Source: Saprospiraceae bacterium (GTDB lineage Bacteria; Bacteroidota; Bacteroidia; Chitinophagales; Saprospiraceae). Taken from it: DNA of 64,000 bases. Positions within the stretch are counted from its first letter, which is position 1. The number at the start of each line of letters is the position of its first letter. A model generated the notes under the pieces. That model was not told the DNA's origin. It ran no database searches and saw only the letters and a program-made list of their open reading frames with translations. Positions 10,201-17,957 of this stretch are shown here, one piece after another. The stretch lies in the NCBI GenBank assembly GCA_016710265.1, contig JADJJL010000004.1, positions 124,001 to 188,000 on the forward strand, given 5' to 3'. A program made the position numbers and the translations under genes.

Positions 10201-10457
10201 TTGTACATGGTGTATTCAAACAATTGAAATTTTAGAGTTTTTCTATCTAATTGGACTTCAATTTCGACACCGACTTTCTGGATGGATTCCAGTTTAGTAC
10301 GCAAATCTTCAATGTTGATTTCATACTGTTCGACCTTTGCAAATTTTTGATACAATGCTTGATCGGTAACTCTCTTTGTGGCTTTTACCACAATGTCCTG
10401 CCCTTGAACGGACAAAACAAGAAAAAATAGAATGATGGAGGAGAAAATTTTATTCAT
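7224..10457 (-). CDS. secreted reprolysin-like zinc metalloprotease with seven PKD domains and T9SS sorting domain (copy B)
   Basis: A 1077-residue paralogue of the gene at 3765-6998, with the same length and no visible indel. Signal peptide about 1-19 (ending SVQGQ), zinc site HEIGHNFSCTHD at 348-359, seven alternating PKD domains and the same T9SS C-terminal domain. Comparing the translations by eye, differences are frequent in the first 400 residues (roughly 60) and rarer in the remaining 670 (roughly 30-40), most of these conservative. The 5' flanks are also recognisably similar (ATGTTTTTTAAAT just upstream of both starts), so promoter, gene and terminator were duplicated together. All catalytic residues are intact in both copies, so neither is a pseudogene. 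Confidence 0.88.
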   Translation of the reverse strand: MNKIFSSIILFFLVLSVQGQDIVVKATKRVTDQALYQKFAKVEQYEINIEDLRTKLESIQKVGVEIEVQLDRKTLKFQLFEYTMYNDKTRVRVNTENGLIERRPNKEIRTFRGSEAGFSGGPVALTISRDFLAFYYTEKGIGYFVEQYFGDDPTATVNTFIHYADRDVIPTEGVECGYDKISGLKKDTEQKRKLAEEEEAKLPISERGKRCYIVDVALACEIQFTDRHRGAAGAEAFMLNVFNFMANDWVVQLFAEYQFTISDIWISEDAMRDPWRNSADIFSDLNIFMFQQSSIFPNGFDVATLWTVKYTSGIVGLSNLSSACQTNGMNVCSEFNNSIFMLKCLQSHEIGHNFSCTHDPGGSNTIMAPQVSGSGQWSLNSAFEIAAYTFSNGGCLTDCTGGRIPIPEFDANPKFGCVPFVVQYTNLSANADTYKWSFPGGNPATSTDVNPVVTYAVPDRKFDVTLEAINPQCSVTITKKEVIETYDVPVVNWQGGNTQQEGDRLVQFVNNSFRGETYEWTFGDGQTSEEFQPEYEYAKDSTYRVCLKVTNVCGVRELCKNIQIYTYPSIDFEADTTGGCAPKTIKFFDMSSSNVIAWNWEFPGGTPSVSNQKNPIIKYSNPGTYKVKLTVNTRKFFTNKTKEMYIVIDSLPAADFDYQINGSTVTFTNKTRYGKTYEWDFGDNQTSLLENPVHTFTSAGRFEVKFWANNACGRTLTKQFINIGAKPSAGFNTSNPIGCAPYTVQFENTSTASATDFIWSFPGGIPSTSTDKNPIVTFPTKGKYNVQLIAKNNLESDTIAVQDYIEVKQAPTASFQNSITGFNVFFNNTSLEDGSYFWDFGDNKNSTEKNPTHNYGVEGEFNVRLIVENQCGIDTFEKIIAVYLIPKVNFAADTIRGCAPFNVKFLDRSSIDVIEWNWQFENGMPMVSFEQNPTVRFNSAGKYTIKLTVKNTNGTNAETKLRFIEVISPVLCPKKPNKKGPKAVGDTELIEYDLSTRTQSSVIETKVFPNPSSHMIYLQTQLGAKFQLINITGQTVKAGTTNQTVTPMDVTDLMPGSYYIKVEQTSSTQILKVLITK

Positions 10458-10760
10458 AAGATTTAATGTTTTTTAAATACGGCCCCAAAATACAAAGAAA
10501 TATGCAAAAAACCATTCATATTGTACAGGTTTAACTAGAACTATCATAAAAGTTGTAATTATAGGAGTTGGGATGAAATTATGTGTTGAAAATATGATTA
10601 TCTTTAGTAGATAACAATCGTAATTTTAAAATTTACAGTATAATTATAAATATATTCTCAAAAAGAAGATAATTGTTTGGCAATTCAAATTTAGATAATT
10701 GACAATAATTCTTGTATTATATTGAATATTAATTGATTAAATATAAAAAATAATTATATA
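10458..10760. other. AT-rich intergenic region, no feature seen
   Basis: About 300 bp of very AT-rich DNA between the metalloprotease start and the end of rarA. I find no coding frame, RNA gene or terminator-like hairpin. The first 50 bp resemble the upstream flank of the other metalloprotease copy and probably contain the promoter of copy B. Confidence 0.5.
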
Positions 10761-12032
10761 TTAAATAGTGTTATATTTATCACCCCAGAGATTTTTCAAG
10801 ATTTCTTTATGTTTATCCTCTAGAGTGTTTTTGCCTGGTTCATAGATACTTACACCACTTATATCAGGCGGTAAAAATTCTTGAACTACAAACCCAAAGG
10901 GATGATTATGTGCATATTCATAATTCTTGCCATAAGCTAAGTTTTTCATCATTTGTGTCGGAGCATTTCTAAGATGTAAGGGGACAGGAAGATGAGGAAA
11001 TTCTCTGGCCAAAGAAAGTGCTTTTTCAATGGCTACATAAGCCGTATTGGATTTTGGTGAACAGGCTAAATAGATAGCCGTTTCAGCCAGTGGAATTCTG
11101 CCTTCAGGCCAACCAATTTGATGGATTGCGCCAGCACATGCTTGAGCCATCAATAGCGCGTTTGGATTTGCCAATCCTATGTCTTCGGCTGCCAAAATAA
11201 TCAGCCTTCTGCAAATAAATAGAGGGTCTTCACCGCCTTCTATCATTCGGGCCATCCAATACAAAGCTGCATGAGGATCACTGCCCCTGATGGATTTAAT
11301 GAATGCAGAGATTATGTCGTAATGCATTTCTCCATCCTTATCGTACATGGCTGCATTTTTGGAAACCAGTTCCATCACCAGTGCATCTGTAATTTCAATG
11401 TAGGCTGATGGAATACTGGCTATAATTTCCATGATATTGGATAGTTTTCTCGCGTCACCTCCTGACAATCTAAAAAGCGCTTTGGTGTTATTTAACACTA
11501 CTTGGCGATCTTGAAATTCTGGTGCATCAGAAATTATTTTATGGATTAATTTTAAAAGATCATCATCTGTCAGTGGTTTTAATACATAAACTTGCATTCT
11601 GCTTAACAGAGCAGAGTTTACTTCAAAAGAAGGATTTTCTGTAGTGGCACCAATCAAACAGATAGTGCCATCTTCCACTGCAGCCAAAAGTGCATCTTGT
11701 TGTGATTTATTAAATCTATGAATTTCATCGATAAATAATATAGCAGAGCCTAATTCTGCTTTGTTGGTTTTCGCAGTATGTATGAGTTCTCTGATGTCTT
11801 TGACACCTGCAGAAATGGCACTAATGGTGTAAAATGGACGCTTCAAAAATTGTCCCAAAATCCTTGCTAAAGTGGTTTTACCCACACCGGGAGGCCCCCA
11901 TAAAATCATCGATGGAAGATATCCCTGATCAATCATTTTACGCAGTGGTTTATCAGGGCCAATCAAATGGTCTTGACCCAATATTTGATCCAACGATTGA
12001 GGTCGCATTCTTTCTGCTAAAGGAGCCATCAT
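10761..12032 (-). CDS. rarA: replication-associated recombination protein A (AAA+ ATPase)
   Basis: A 423-residue RarA/MgsA/WRNIP1-family clamp-loader-like ATPase acting at stalled replication forks. Visible motifs: N-terminal PLAERMRPQSLDQILGQDHL, Walker A GPPGVGKTT (about residues 46-54), Walker B LFIDEIHRF, sensor 1 GATTENPSFE, and SGGDARKLSNIME in the lid. The C-terminal part has the conserved SIRGSDPHAALYWMARM, AAEDIGLANP and HLRNAPT segments. Length is normal. The start has two adjacent Met codons; either is possible. It is the last gene of the minus-strand run that begins with ftsK. Confidence 0.95.
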   Translation of the reverse strand: MMAPLAERMRPQSLDQILGQDHLIGPDKPLRKMIDQGYLPSMILWGPPGVGKTTLARILGQFLKRPFYTISAISAGVKDIRELIHTAKTNKAELGSAILFIDEIHRFNKSQQDALLAAVEDGTICLIGATTENPSFEVNSALLSRMQVYVLKPLTDDDLLKLIHKIISDAPEFQDRQVVLNNTKALFRLSGGDARKLSNIMEIIASIPSAYIEITDALVMELVSKNAAMYDKDGEMHYDIISAFIKSIRGSDPHAALYWMARMIEGGEDPLFICRRLIILAAEDIGLANPNALLMAQACAGAIHQIGWPEGRIPLAETAIYLACSPKSNTAYVAIEKALSLAREFPHLPVPLHLRNAPTQMMKNLAYGKNYEYAHNHPFGFVVQEFLPPDISGVSIYEPGKNTLEDKHKEILKNLWGDKYNTI

Positions 12033-12198
12033 GCTGCGAAAGTCGTAAAAATTAGTGGCCCAGACTAATTTATAATTCTATTTTATAAACTATGGAATTT
12101 TAATCAATGTAATTTAAGTCAGGAATGCGTAGATCTGTGAATTTTTGAAGGAGACTTTTTTGGATTTAAACATTTAATTAGGTCAGCAACAGTTGAGT

Positions 12199-12636
12199 TT
12201 AAGATGGATTATTTTCCAAAAATTCCTTTAGTGATTGGTTGATAATTTGATTCCAACCTTCTGCAAAATTGTGTATAGCAAAGTCTGGGATATCGGATGG
12301 GAAGCTGGCTATTCCAGTATGGGTCAGTTTTAATCTTGTTTTTTCATTTTCTTCAAAAAGCTCAAAACTCACATATGAATTTCCGGAATAACCCTCATAC
12401 CTCCAACTGTAAGTCAATTTTAAACCAGGAATGACCTCCGTGATTTCGCATAAATGTTTATATTGGATACCTTCTTCATGTCCACCATAAAACTCAAATT
12501 TAAATCCTAAAACCGGCTCAAATTCTGCAAGATCAAAATACCACTTTTTCATGAGTTCCTTTTCAGTAAGGGCTCTCCATACATTCTTAATGCTGGCATC
12601 AAACACGCGTTCCACTTGGATTATTTGATCTTTCAT
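12199..12636 (-). CDS. SRPBCC / AHSA1-like START-domain protein
   Basis: A 145-residue cytoplasmic protein with the activator-of-Hsp90 homology 1 (AHSA1-like) fold of the SRPBCC superfamily. It begins QVERVFDASIKNVWRALTEK and continues with LMKKWYFD and LTYSWRYEGY, the usual family pattern. Members bind hydrophobic ligands in a cavity, and the ligand here is unknown. It is a single-domain accessory gene standing alone between rarA and a GNAT gene, with about 190 bp of intergenic DNA upstream that contains a plausible promoter. Confidence 0.8.
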   Translation of the reverse strand: MKDQIIQVERVFDASIKNVWRALTEKELMKKWYFDLAEFEPVLGFKFEFYGGHEEGIQYKHLCEITEVIPGLKLTYSWRYEGYSGNSYVSFELFEENEKTRLKLTHTGIASFPSDIPDFAIHNFAEGWNQIINQSLKEFLENNPS

Positions 12637-12723
12637 TTTTTTGTTTTATATCAAGTTGATGATAAAGGTTCATTAAACAAAGTTTGAATTTTTTCAATCT
12701 TTATCTGTGAAACCAATTGGTTG

Positions 12724-12754
12724 CAAAAATATGTGCAATTAATCGATTGCGCAA
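12724..12754 (-). promoter_or_regulatory. candidate promoter of the SRPBCC gene
   Basis: On the minus strand TTG is followed after 20 bp by TATTTTTG (12724-12731), matching the Bacteroidota consensus TTTG-N19-21-TAnnTTTG. It lies about 90 bp before the start at 12636. Confidence 0.4.
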
Positions 12755-12826
12755 TTATTTTTTTATTAATCTGCCAATTATTTGGTGATTTGATAATTAA
12801 GACCTAGAATATCAATTAATTAGAAA

Positions 12827-13342
12827 TTAAAAATTTTTCCAATCTTTTCGTCGAAGGCCATAAATCAGTTCATCCAAAAATTCTCCTTTTTTAAAAAACA
12901 CCTTGTCTAGTTTGGCTTCCAACTTAAATCCGTTTTTTTCCAGGATCCTTTGTGAAGCAATATTGGGGCCGAATGGTCGTGCGTAGATTCTTTCTATATC
13001 AAAATGCTCAAAAGCGAATTGCACGATTAATTTAATAGCTGCAGTAGCCAAACCTTTTCCCCAATATGGTTCTGCCAACCAGTAACCCAATTCCGCATTT
13101 TTTTGATAAATGTCCTTTTGTGGGTGAATCCCAATTCCACCTATTGCAATACCGTTGACATCGATGGCAAAAATGTGTACTGGCGATTCCAAGTTTGCAT
13201 ATTCAATGAATGCCATTCCATGAGTGCGAGTGTAAGGGTTTGGAAATTGATCGGTCAAATTTTTTGCAATATTCCAATTATTGGCAAACAGGACCAGTTG
13301 GTCTAGATCTTGCAAATTCCATGGTCTAAGAGTCGGTATCAA
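12827..13342 (-). CDS. GNAT N-acetyltransferase, RimJ/RimL type
   Basis: A 171-residue acetyl-CoA-dependent acetyltransferase of the Acetyltransf_3 group. Visible are the N-terminal TLRPWNLQDLDQLVLFANN, the GGIGIHPQ strand, AELGYWLAEPYWGKGLATAA (acetyl-CoA binding motif A, xGxGxA) and FGPNIASQRILEKNGFKLEA at the end of the core. The substrate could be a ribosomal-protein N-terminus or a small amine; the sequence does not decide. A second, distinct GNAT gene lies at 18809. Confidence 0.85.
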   Translation of the reverse strand: MIPTLRPWNLQDLDQLVLFANNWNIAKNLTDQFPNPYTRTHGMAFIEYANLESPVHIFAIDVNGIAIGGIGIHPQKDIYQKNAELGYWLAEPYWGKGLATAAIKLIVQFAFEHFDIERIYARPFGPNIASQRILEKNGFKLEAKLDKVFFKKGEFLDELIYGLRRKDWKNF

Positions 13343-13367
13343 GATTTACTTTAAATAATTGAATGGT

Positions 13368-13375
13368 CAAAGGTA
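13368..13375 (-). promoter_or_regulatory. candidate -7 element (TACCTTTG) for the GNAT gene
   Basis: A perfect match to TAnnTTTG on the minus strand, 26 bp before the start codon at 13342. No clear -33 element is seen at the usual distance. Confidence 0.4.
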
Positions 13376-13542
13376 CTGAAAAATTAGAATTATGTTTTTT
13401 CTCAATCATTTAATTTACTTAATGATTATTGCAGGATCTTTGTCATTATAATATTTTATAAAAAATAAGAGTACCTAAAATTTGGTTTGACTATGGCAAA
13501 ATCGAATTAAAACTGCGATGGTTAATAACAGGATTTGCCCTT

Positions 13543-14505
13543 TTATTTTTCAATAAATACAGGCGACAGTTGAGATTTATATTGTGTAACGGTTAATTGC
13601 TTGGTAGTTTTGGTTTTCCAATCCATGAGCATAATATGATACTGAGTTTCTTGAATATCAGATCCATTGTACACCAACCATTTACCGTCTGGACTCCAAT
13701 CGTGGTAACCATCGGATAAATCATTTTCAATAAGTTTCCATTGTTTTGCTCCATCAGGCGTTATGGCAAAAATGCTGTGTCTTCCATCTTGCAATGAAAT
13801 GTAGCTTATAAAATTTTCTGTAGGATGCCATTTCGTTGCACCTGCTCGATAACCATAATCTTTGGCAGAAATATTATCCTTTGGATATTGGCTTAGTTGT
13901 TTCATTTCAGATCCATCAGCATTCATAATAAATATTTCTTCGTGACTTGATTTGTCTGATTTATTCTTTTTATAATAAAATGCAATTTTTTGTCCATCCG
14001 GAGAAAAACAGGGATCGCCATATTTTGCATGAGGGTCATTGGTTAACTGTTTATAAGTTCCGTTCTTGGTTTGAATGATGAACAACTGATGGCGATTTTC
14101 TTTAGAAAGCCTTCCTGAAACAACCATTTCACTTCCTTGATTTCGTGCACTCATCCAACTGTCCTCAAGCATTAGATTACTTACTTTTTTTATTTGTTGG
14201 CCATTTACATCCGTCTCATAAAGAAAAAAACAGCGACTACAAGTATCACGATCACTGATAAAAAATAGTCGATTGCCATAGGCATAATAGGTCCAGGCTA
14301 CATCTGAATGATTGGTAATGTTTTTTTTACTAGACCCGTCCATATTCATGGTGAAAATTTCATAATTGTTTTTATGAATGGTATCTTTTGCATGAACATT
14401 GTAAGCAATATAAAATTCCTTGACTGGATTTACTTTCAAGGATTGTGAAATTAGCACCTGGAAATAAAATGCGATAAAAAGAAAAAATAAGATTTTAGCT
14501 TTCAT
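13543..14505 (-). CDS. exported TolB-like PD40 beta-propeller protein
   Basis: A 320-residue protein with a signal peptide (MKAKILFFLFIAFYFQVLIS) and WD40-like PD40 repeats. Repeats are recognised by FTMNMDGSSKKNIT, FFISDRD, CFSPDGQKIAFYYKK, FIMNADGSEMKQLSQ and DWSPDGKWLVYNG, as in the C-terminal propeller of TolB. The N-terminal TolB domain is absent, so this is not TolB itself. It is likely periplasmic or surface exposed; its partner is unknown. Its start overlaps the stop of the DUF4287 gene by 4 nt, so the two are probably cotranscribed. Confidence 0.8.
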   Translation of the reverse strand: MKAKILFFLFIAFYFQVLISQSLKVNPVKEFYIAYNVHAKDTIHKNNYEIFTMNMDGSSKKNITNHSDVAWTYYAYGNRLFFISDRDTCSRCFFLYETDVNGQQIKKVSNLMLEDSWMSARNQGSEMVVSGRLSKENRHQLFIIQTKNGTYKQLTNDPHAKYGDPCFSPDGQKIAFYYKKNKSDKSSHEEIFIMNADGSEMKQLSQYPKDNISAKDYGYRAGATKWHPTENFISYISLQDGRHSIFAITPDGAKQWKLIENDLSDGYHDWSPDGKWLVYNGSDIQETQYHIMLMDWKTKTTKQLTVTQYKSQLSPVFIEK

Positions 14506-15077
14506 TTTTTGGCAGTTCGTTGGTATGATTGTTGGAGCAAATCTAGTAATTTGTGGTTAAATTGTTGCAATTCTGTCAAAATGACCATATGTGAAATGCG
14601 AGGCATGGGGCCAGTGAGTTTTGATTTTTGAATATATTCATCAAACGGAACTTCACCTAAATCAAGTCCAAGTCTTAATTCTTTTGGTTTTATATTTATG
14701 GCAGCGAATTCACGGTCTGAAGTAAAAGACAAATATGTTTTTTTAGGGATGAGTTGTGTCCCTGGTACCGCATTTATAATTTTATCGGAAACAAATTCGA
14801 ACAAGGGTCTTATTTCCTGGCATTTTAAAAACTGGTTTTCGAGCAGCACATTTTCATTGATGTAAACCGGATTGCCATTGTTAAAATAAATGCCAATGAC
14901 AAATTGAGCCTGCATGTGATTTAAACCTTGCTCTTTTTTCAGCCAATCTAGAATTTCTAATCGCTTTTCACTGCCAAATGATTTTACAAGTGTTAGCCAT
15001 TCTTCAAGTGATTTGCCGGTAAGAGTTTTGGAATTATCAATAAATTCCTTTTCGAATTCACCTGATGTTTTTGCCAT
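14502..15077 (-). CDS. DUF4287 / DUF5655 domain protein
   Basis: A 191-residue protein with an N-terminal DUF4287 helical domain (SLEEWLTLVKSFGSEKRLEI, then LKKEQGLNHMQAQFVIGIYF) and a C-terminal DUF5655-like part (YLSFTSDREFAAINIKPKEL, then LGLDLGEVP). The frame is open to 15119, but the ATG at 15077 (MAKTSGEFEK) is the better start, because the longer version overlaps the 3' end of the DUF1761 gene by 32 bp and adds an unrelated peptide. The function is unknown; the DUF5655 part is thought to be a nucleic-acid or ligand-binding fold, which I cannot confirm here. Confidence 0.75.
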   Translation of the reverse strand: MAKTSGEFEKEFIDNSKTLTGKSLEEWLTLVKSFGSEKRLEILDWLKKEQGLNHMQAQFVIGIYFNNGNPVYINENVLLENQFLKCQEIRPLFEFVSDKIINAVPGTQLIPKKTYLSFTSDREFAAINIKPKELRLGLDLGEVPFDEYIQKSKLTGPMPRISHMVILTELQQFNHKLLDLLQQSYQRTAKK

Positions 15078-15087
15078 AGTATTGTGT

Positions 15088-15498
15088 TTATGAGCGCCAG
15101 GCTCCAAGTATAAAGCCAATCATCGTAAAATAAATGGTAATGTATCCACCGTTGATTAAAATGTATTTCCAGGATCTTTGTTCAAACAAAGCGACGATCG
15201 CAAATATCAAAGCGGAAAATCCAAAGCCCGTTAAAAAACCAGCTGCAGTCCCCCAAGCTGCATCTGTTTTATCATCTCCTAAGAAAAAAGCGAGGTTGTA
15301 ACTAATTACTAAAGAAATGACCAAAGTTATGGTGTATGTTTTTGCAGGATTAAATTTCAGAAAATCTTCTTCAGTGAAGTTATTTTCTCTCATCCATGTT
15401 TTGTAAAATAGGAGAGGAGAATACCACAATGCACCTAATCCAAGATTGAGAATAGCACAAGTTATTACCGCCCAATGATTTATGTAAAATTGTTCCAT
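15088..15498 (-). CDS. DUF1761 family membrane protein
   Basis: A 136-residue integral membrane protein with four predicted helices. The first contains NLGLGALWYSPLLFYKTWM, the diagnostic start of DUF1761 proteins, followed by a short charged loop (ENNFTEEDF) and three more hydrophobic stretches ending GFILGAWRS. Function is unknown. It is followed 10 bp later by the DUF4287 gene and then the PD40 gene, forming a compact three-gene unit. Confidence 0.8.
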   Translation of the reverse strand: MEQFYINHWAVITCAILNLGLGALWYSPLLFYKTWMRENNFTEEDFLKFNPAKTYTITLVISLVISYNLAFFLGDDKTDAAWGTAAGFLTGFGFSALIFAIVALFEQRSWKYILINGGYITIYFTMIGFILGAWRS

Positions 15499-15561
15499 AC
15501 CTATTGTTTTAATTGCAAAGGAACACAGAAAAGTTATTGGCGTATTGGAAAAAATTTACCT

Positions 15562-16380
15562 TTAGCCAGCCGGCACGTAATTGGTAAACTCACCTTTTGT
15601 ATTTAAATAGTGGTTTGGTGTGAATCCTGAAAAATGCTTAAAGTCATTGATAAAATGCGCTTGGTCATAATACCCACTGTCTAAAGCAATTTTGGTCCAG
15701 TTTGCAGATTTTGTAGTCTCGATTTCTTCGATGGCTTTTTGAAATCTAATGATTTTTAAAAAGCTTTTGGGTGTTAAACCTACATGATCTTTGAATATTT
15801 TAATCAAATGTTTTTGTGAGTATCCCACTTTGTTGGAAAGTAAATGGATGGATGTTTGATTGGGTGATTTTAAGATGGCAGTCACTGCAAAGTCTACAAA
15901 AGGATTTACAATTAGTTTATGTTGTCCGTGTTTAATAAGATGTTGTTCCACTACGCGAAATTTTTGGTCGATGGATTCAATAGCCAATAGGGTTTCTCTT
16001 AAGTTAAGAATTTCATTGGTCATCACGAGCTCAGCATCTACCACGCAATCTGTTAATTCATTCATGGGGATTTGTACAAAAGGGTAGGATTTACCCTTTC
16101 TAAAATTAATGATGAACATTTCGCTATTCCTCCCTGAAGGAATAGAAATGTAATTGTTCCGTATTCCTGAAAACCAGACGTTTCTGCAAGTTTGAATTTC
16201 CTTGAGGGTATAGTTGTCATATATGAATTTGGGCTCATCGCTTAGATCTATGACCGTATAGGTATTTCCATCCGGCAAAAAACGGTCTACAGAGTGAATG
16301 GGATTGAACCCTTTCAAGTACACGAAACTTTCAATGAAGAGGTTTAGTGGATATTCCGGAAAGTGCATTTTATAAATCAT
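15562..16380 (-). CDS. AraC family transcriptional regulator with DUF6597-type N-terminus
   Basis: A 272-residue regulator. The C-terminal 100 residues form the two helix-turn-helix AraC domain: SIHLLSNKVGYSQKHLIKIF for the first, and WTKIALDSGYYDQAHFINDF with KHFSGFTPNHYL for the second. The N-terminal half (FLPDGNTYTVIDL) is the cupin-like DUF6597 sensor region. It could control the adjacent small genes, which is inference. A paralogous regulator at 17958 shares the architecture. Confidence 0.85.
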   Translation of the reverse strand: MIYKMHFPEYPLNLFIESFVYLKGFNPIHSVDRFLPDGNTYTVIDLSDEPKFIYDNYTLKEIQTCRNVWFSGIRNNYISIPSGRNSEMFIINFRKGKSYPFVQIPMNELTDCVVDAELVMTNEILNLRETLLAIESIDQKFRVVEQHLIKHGQHKLIVNPFVDFAVTAILKSPNQTSIHLLSNKVGYSQKHLIKIFKDHVGLTPKSFLKIIRFQKAIEEIETTKSANWTKIALDSGYYDQAHFINDFKHFSGFTPNHYLNTKGEFTNYVPAG

Positions 16381-16392
16381 GCTCTTGGTTGC

Positions 16393-16962
16393 TTATGCAA
16401 AATTTTGGATACATTGTTCCCGAATTTCCCATAGTTGTGAGAATGAATATTTGAAATTAGAATTTTCCAGTATCCATGATTTTAAATAATTTTGATGATA
16501 ACTCACTTTAAAATCTGTTATTTGATCAGGGCTTATTTCTATTTCTTCAATAAGATCGTTAAAGAAAGTGGAAGGATTAGAATTTGATTTGGTGTAGTCT
16601 AAAATATTGTTCCTATATTTTAGATAACAGTGGGCTTCAGGAATGTAATTTAAATGGTTATTGTCTAAAATAAATTGGATTTGAGGCGTGTTTAGAACAT
16701 TCATTTTAAATAATCCAATCACCAATTGAATTTCTAAAAAATCATTTTCATTGGCCAGTGTTTTTAAGATGGCGTGTTTGGTACTACAAGTGCCCTGTTG
16801 GTCACTAAAAAGACTCAGCAAATCATATTTATTTTCATTGCGACCATAGGGCATTTCTTTTATGTATTGCGCTGCTTCCTGAAAAGTTGAAATACCTCTG
16901 GATATAAATTCTTTAGATATTGATGCTTTGGATAGTAATGAGAAGTCAGGTTTAGTCATCAT
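16393..16962 (-). CDS. transglutaminase-like cysteine protein, function unknown
   Basis: A 189-residue cytoplasmic protein that I do not recognise by name. The pattern GTCSTKHA around Cys59 followed by EAHCYLKYRNNILDYT with His111 and Asp122 matches the Cys-His-Asp order and spacing style of the transglutaminase-like fold (GxC...xHaW...D). This suggests an amidase or protease-like activity, but the tryptophan usually after the His is a Cys here and remote homology only is claimed. It lies 12 bp upstream of the AraC gene on the same strand and probably shares its transcript. A TAATTTTG-like -7 element lies at 16998-17005. Confidence 0.55.
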   Translation of the reverse strand: MMTKPDFSLLSKASISKEFISRGISTFQEAAQYIKEMPYGRNENKYDLLSLFSDQQGTCSTKHAILKTLANENDFLEIQLVIGLFKMNVLNTPQIQFILDNNHLNYIPEAHCYLKYRNNILDYTKSNSNPSTFFNDLIEEIEISPDQITDFKVSYHQNYLKSWILENSNFKYSFSQLWEIREQCIQNFA

Positions 16963-17024
16963 TAAAAATTGAACTTCTTAGTAAGTCATTTGAAGTCCAA
17001 AATTAAGAAAAATAGACCAATGGT

Positions 17025-17504
17025 CTAATGAATTTTTTTCATGTGAAAAAAGAGTGATTTTAATTTGCCATTTTTCATTCCTGATATTTCAGCCACCAAT
17101 GAATCAGATTTTATTTTTGAATATGAAATCATCTGTGGGAAATCGTGTTGTTGATTTTCAAAGATCATTTTGTCGGGGGTGATTGAATGGGCACTAAATC
17201 GGACAGGCATATTGTTGTTTTGATTTTCTACAATTGGGATATAATGTAAATTATCATTTTCAAACATCAAACTGATATTTTCAAATAGGATGGTATCTTT
17301 TTCCTTTATCATATAACTTTCTCCTGATAGCTTGTTCTCGTTTATTTTGGTCCAAGTCTCATAGATACTACCACGGGAAGATTTATTTTCCCAGGTTCCA
17401 ATCAGCCATTCTACCTTGGACAAGTTGTTTTTGATTTGAGTAGTTGCACTCGTGAATAGGACCAGAGCAAGGATGGGTAAAAGTATGTTTATTTTATTTT
17501 TCAT
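17025..17504 (-). CDS. exported DUF6265-like protein
   Basis: A 159-residue protein with a signal peptide (MKNKINILLPILALVLFTSA). The mature part begins KVEWLIGTWENKSSRGSIYE and has ENQQHDFPQMISYSK near the end, the pattern of DUF6265, a lipocalin- or calycin-like beta-barrel family of unknown function. It is likely periplasmic. Its start lies 4 bp after the VOC gene's stop, so the two are probably expressed together. Confidence 0.75.
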   Translation of the reverse strand: MKNKINILLPILALVLFTSATTQIKNNLSKVEWLIGTWENKSSRGSIYETWTKINENKLSGESYMIKEKDTILFENISLMFENDNLHYIPIVENQNNNMPVRFSAHSITPDKMIFENQQHDFPQMISYSKIKSDSLVAEISGMKNGKLKSLFFHMKKIH

Positions 17505-17508
17505 AGTT

Positions 17509-17877
17509 TTAATTTGTGGAGTGTAATGCCATTTTATTTCCTTCCGTATCTAAGAACATTGCAAAATAGCCCATTTCAGGACTGATTTGAGTTTTAGGAA
17601 CCAGGACCATACCGTGGTTTATTTCAATTTTATCTAACACGACTTGTAGATTTGATCCGCCATTTAAGTAAGCAAGCACGCCATTTTTGACAGGAATATA
17701 ATCTTCGCCTAACACAATGGCACCCGAAACATTGGTTCCATCCGATGGAAAGAATCCCATTTTTGATCCAAAAAATTCTGCTTCTTGAATTTCAAGATCT
17801 AGTATTGCAGAATAAAAGGTGATGGCTCTGTGGATATTAGTGGCTGGAATTTCTATCCAATTGATAAGGTTTTGCAT
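17509..17877 (-). CDS. VOC family (glyoxalase/bleomycin-resistance fold) protein
   Basis: A 122-residue vicinal-oxygen-chelate protein: WIEIPATNIHRAITFYSAIL at the start, FFPSDGTNVSGAIVLG in the middle, and MGYFAMFLDTEGNKMALHS at the end. A single module of this length normally dimerises to form the metal site. The substrate is unknown. A TAATTTTG -7 candidate is seen on the minus strand at 17911-17918. The gene lies just downstream of the AraC gene at 17958. Confidence 0.88.
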   Translation of the reverse strand: MQNLINWIEIPATNIHRAITFYSAILDLEIQEAEFFGSKMGFFPSDGTNVSGAIVLGEDYIPVKNGVLAYLNGGSNLQVVLDKIEINHGMVLVPKTQISPEMGYFAMFLDTEGNKMALHSTN

Positions 17878-17957
17878 TTTTATAGGTTTTTATATTGCAG
17901 TATTGCGCTGCAAAATTAGAATCTGGCTAAAATCTAAAATTGTAAAAATGCGACAAC

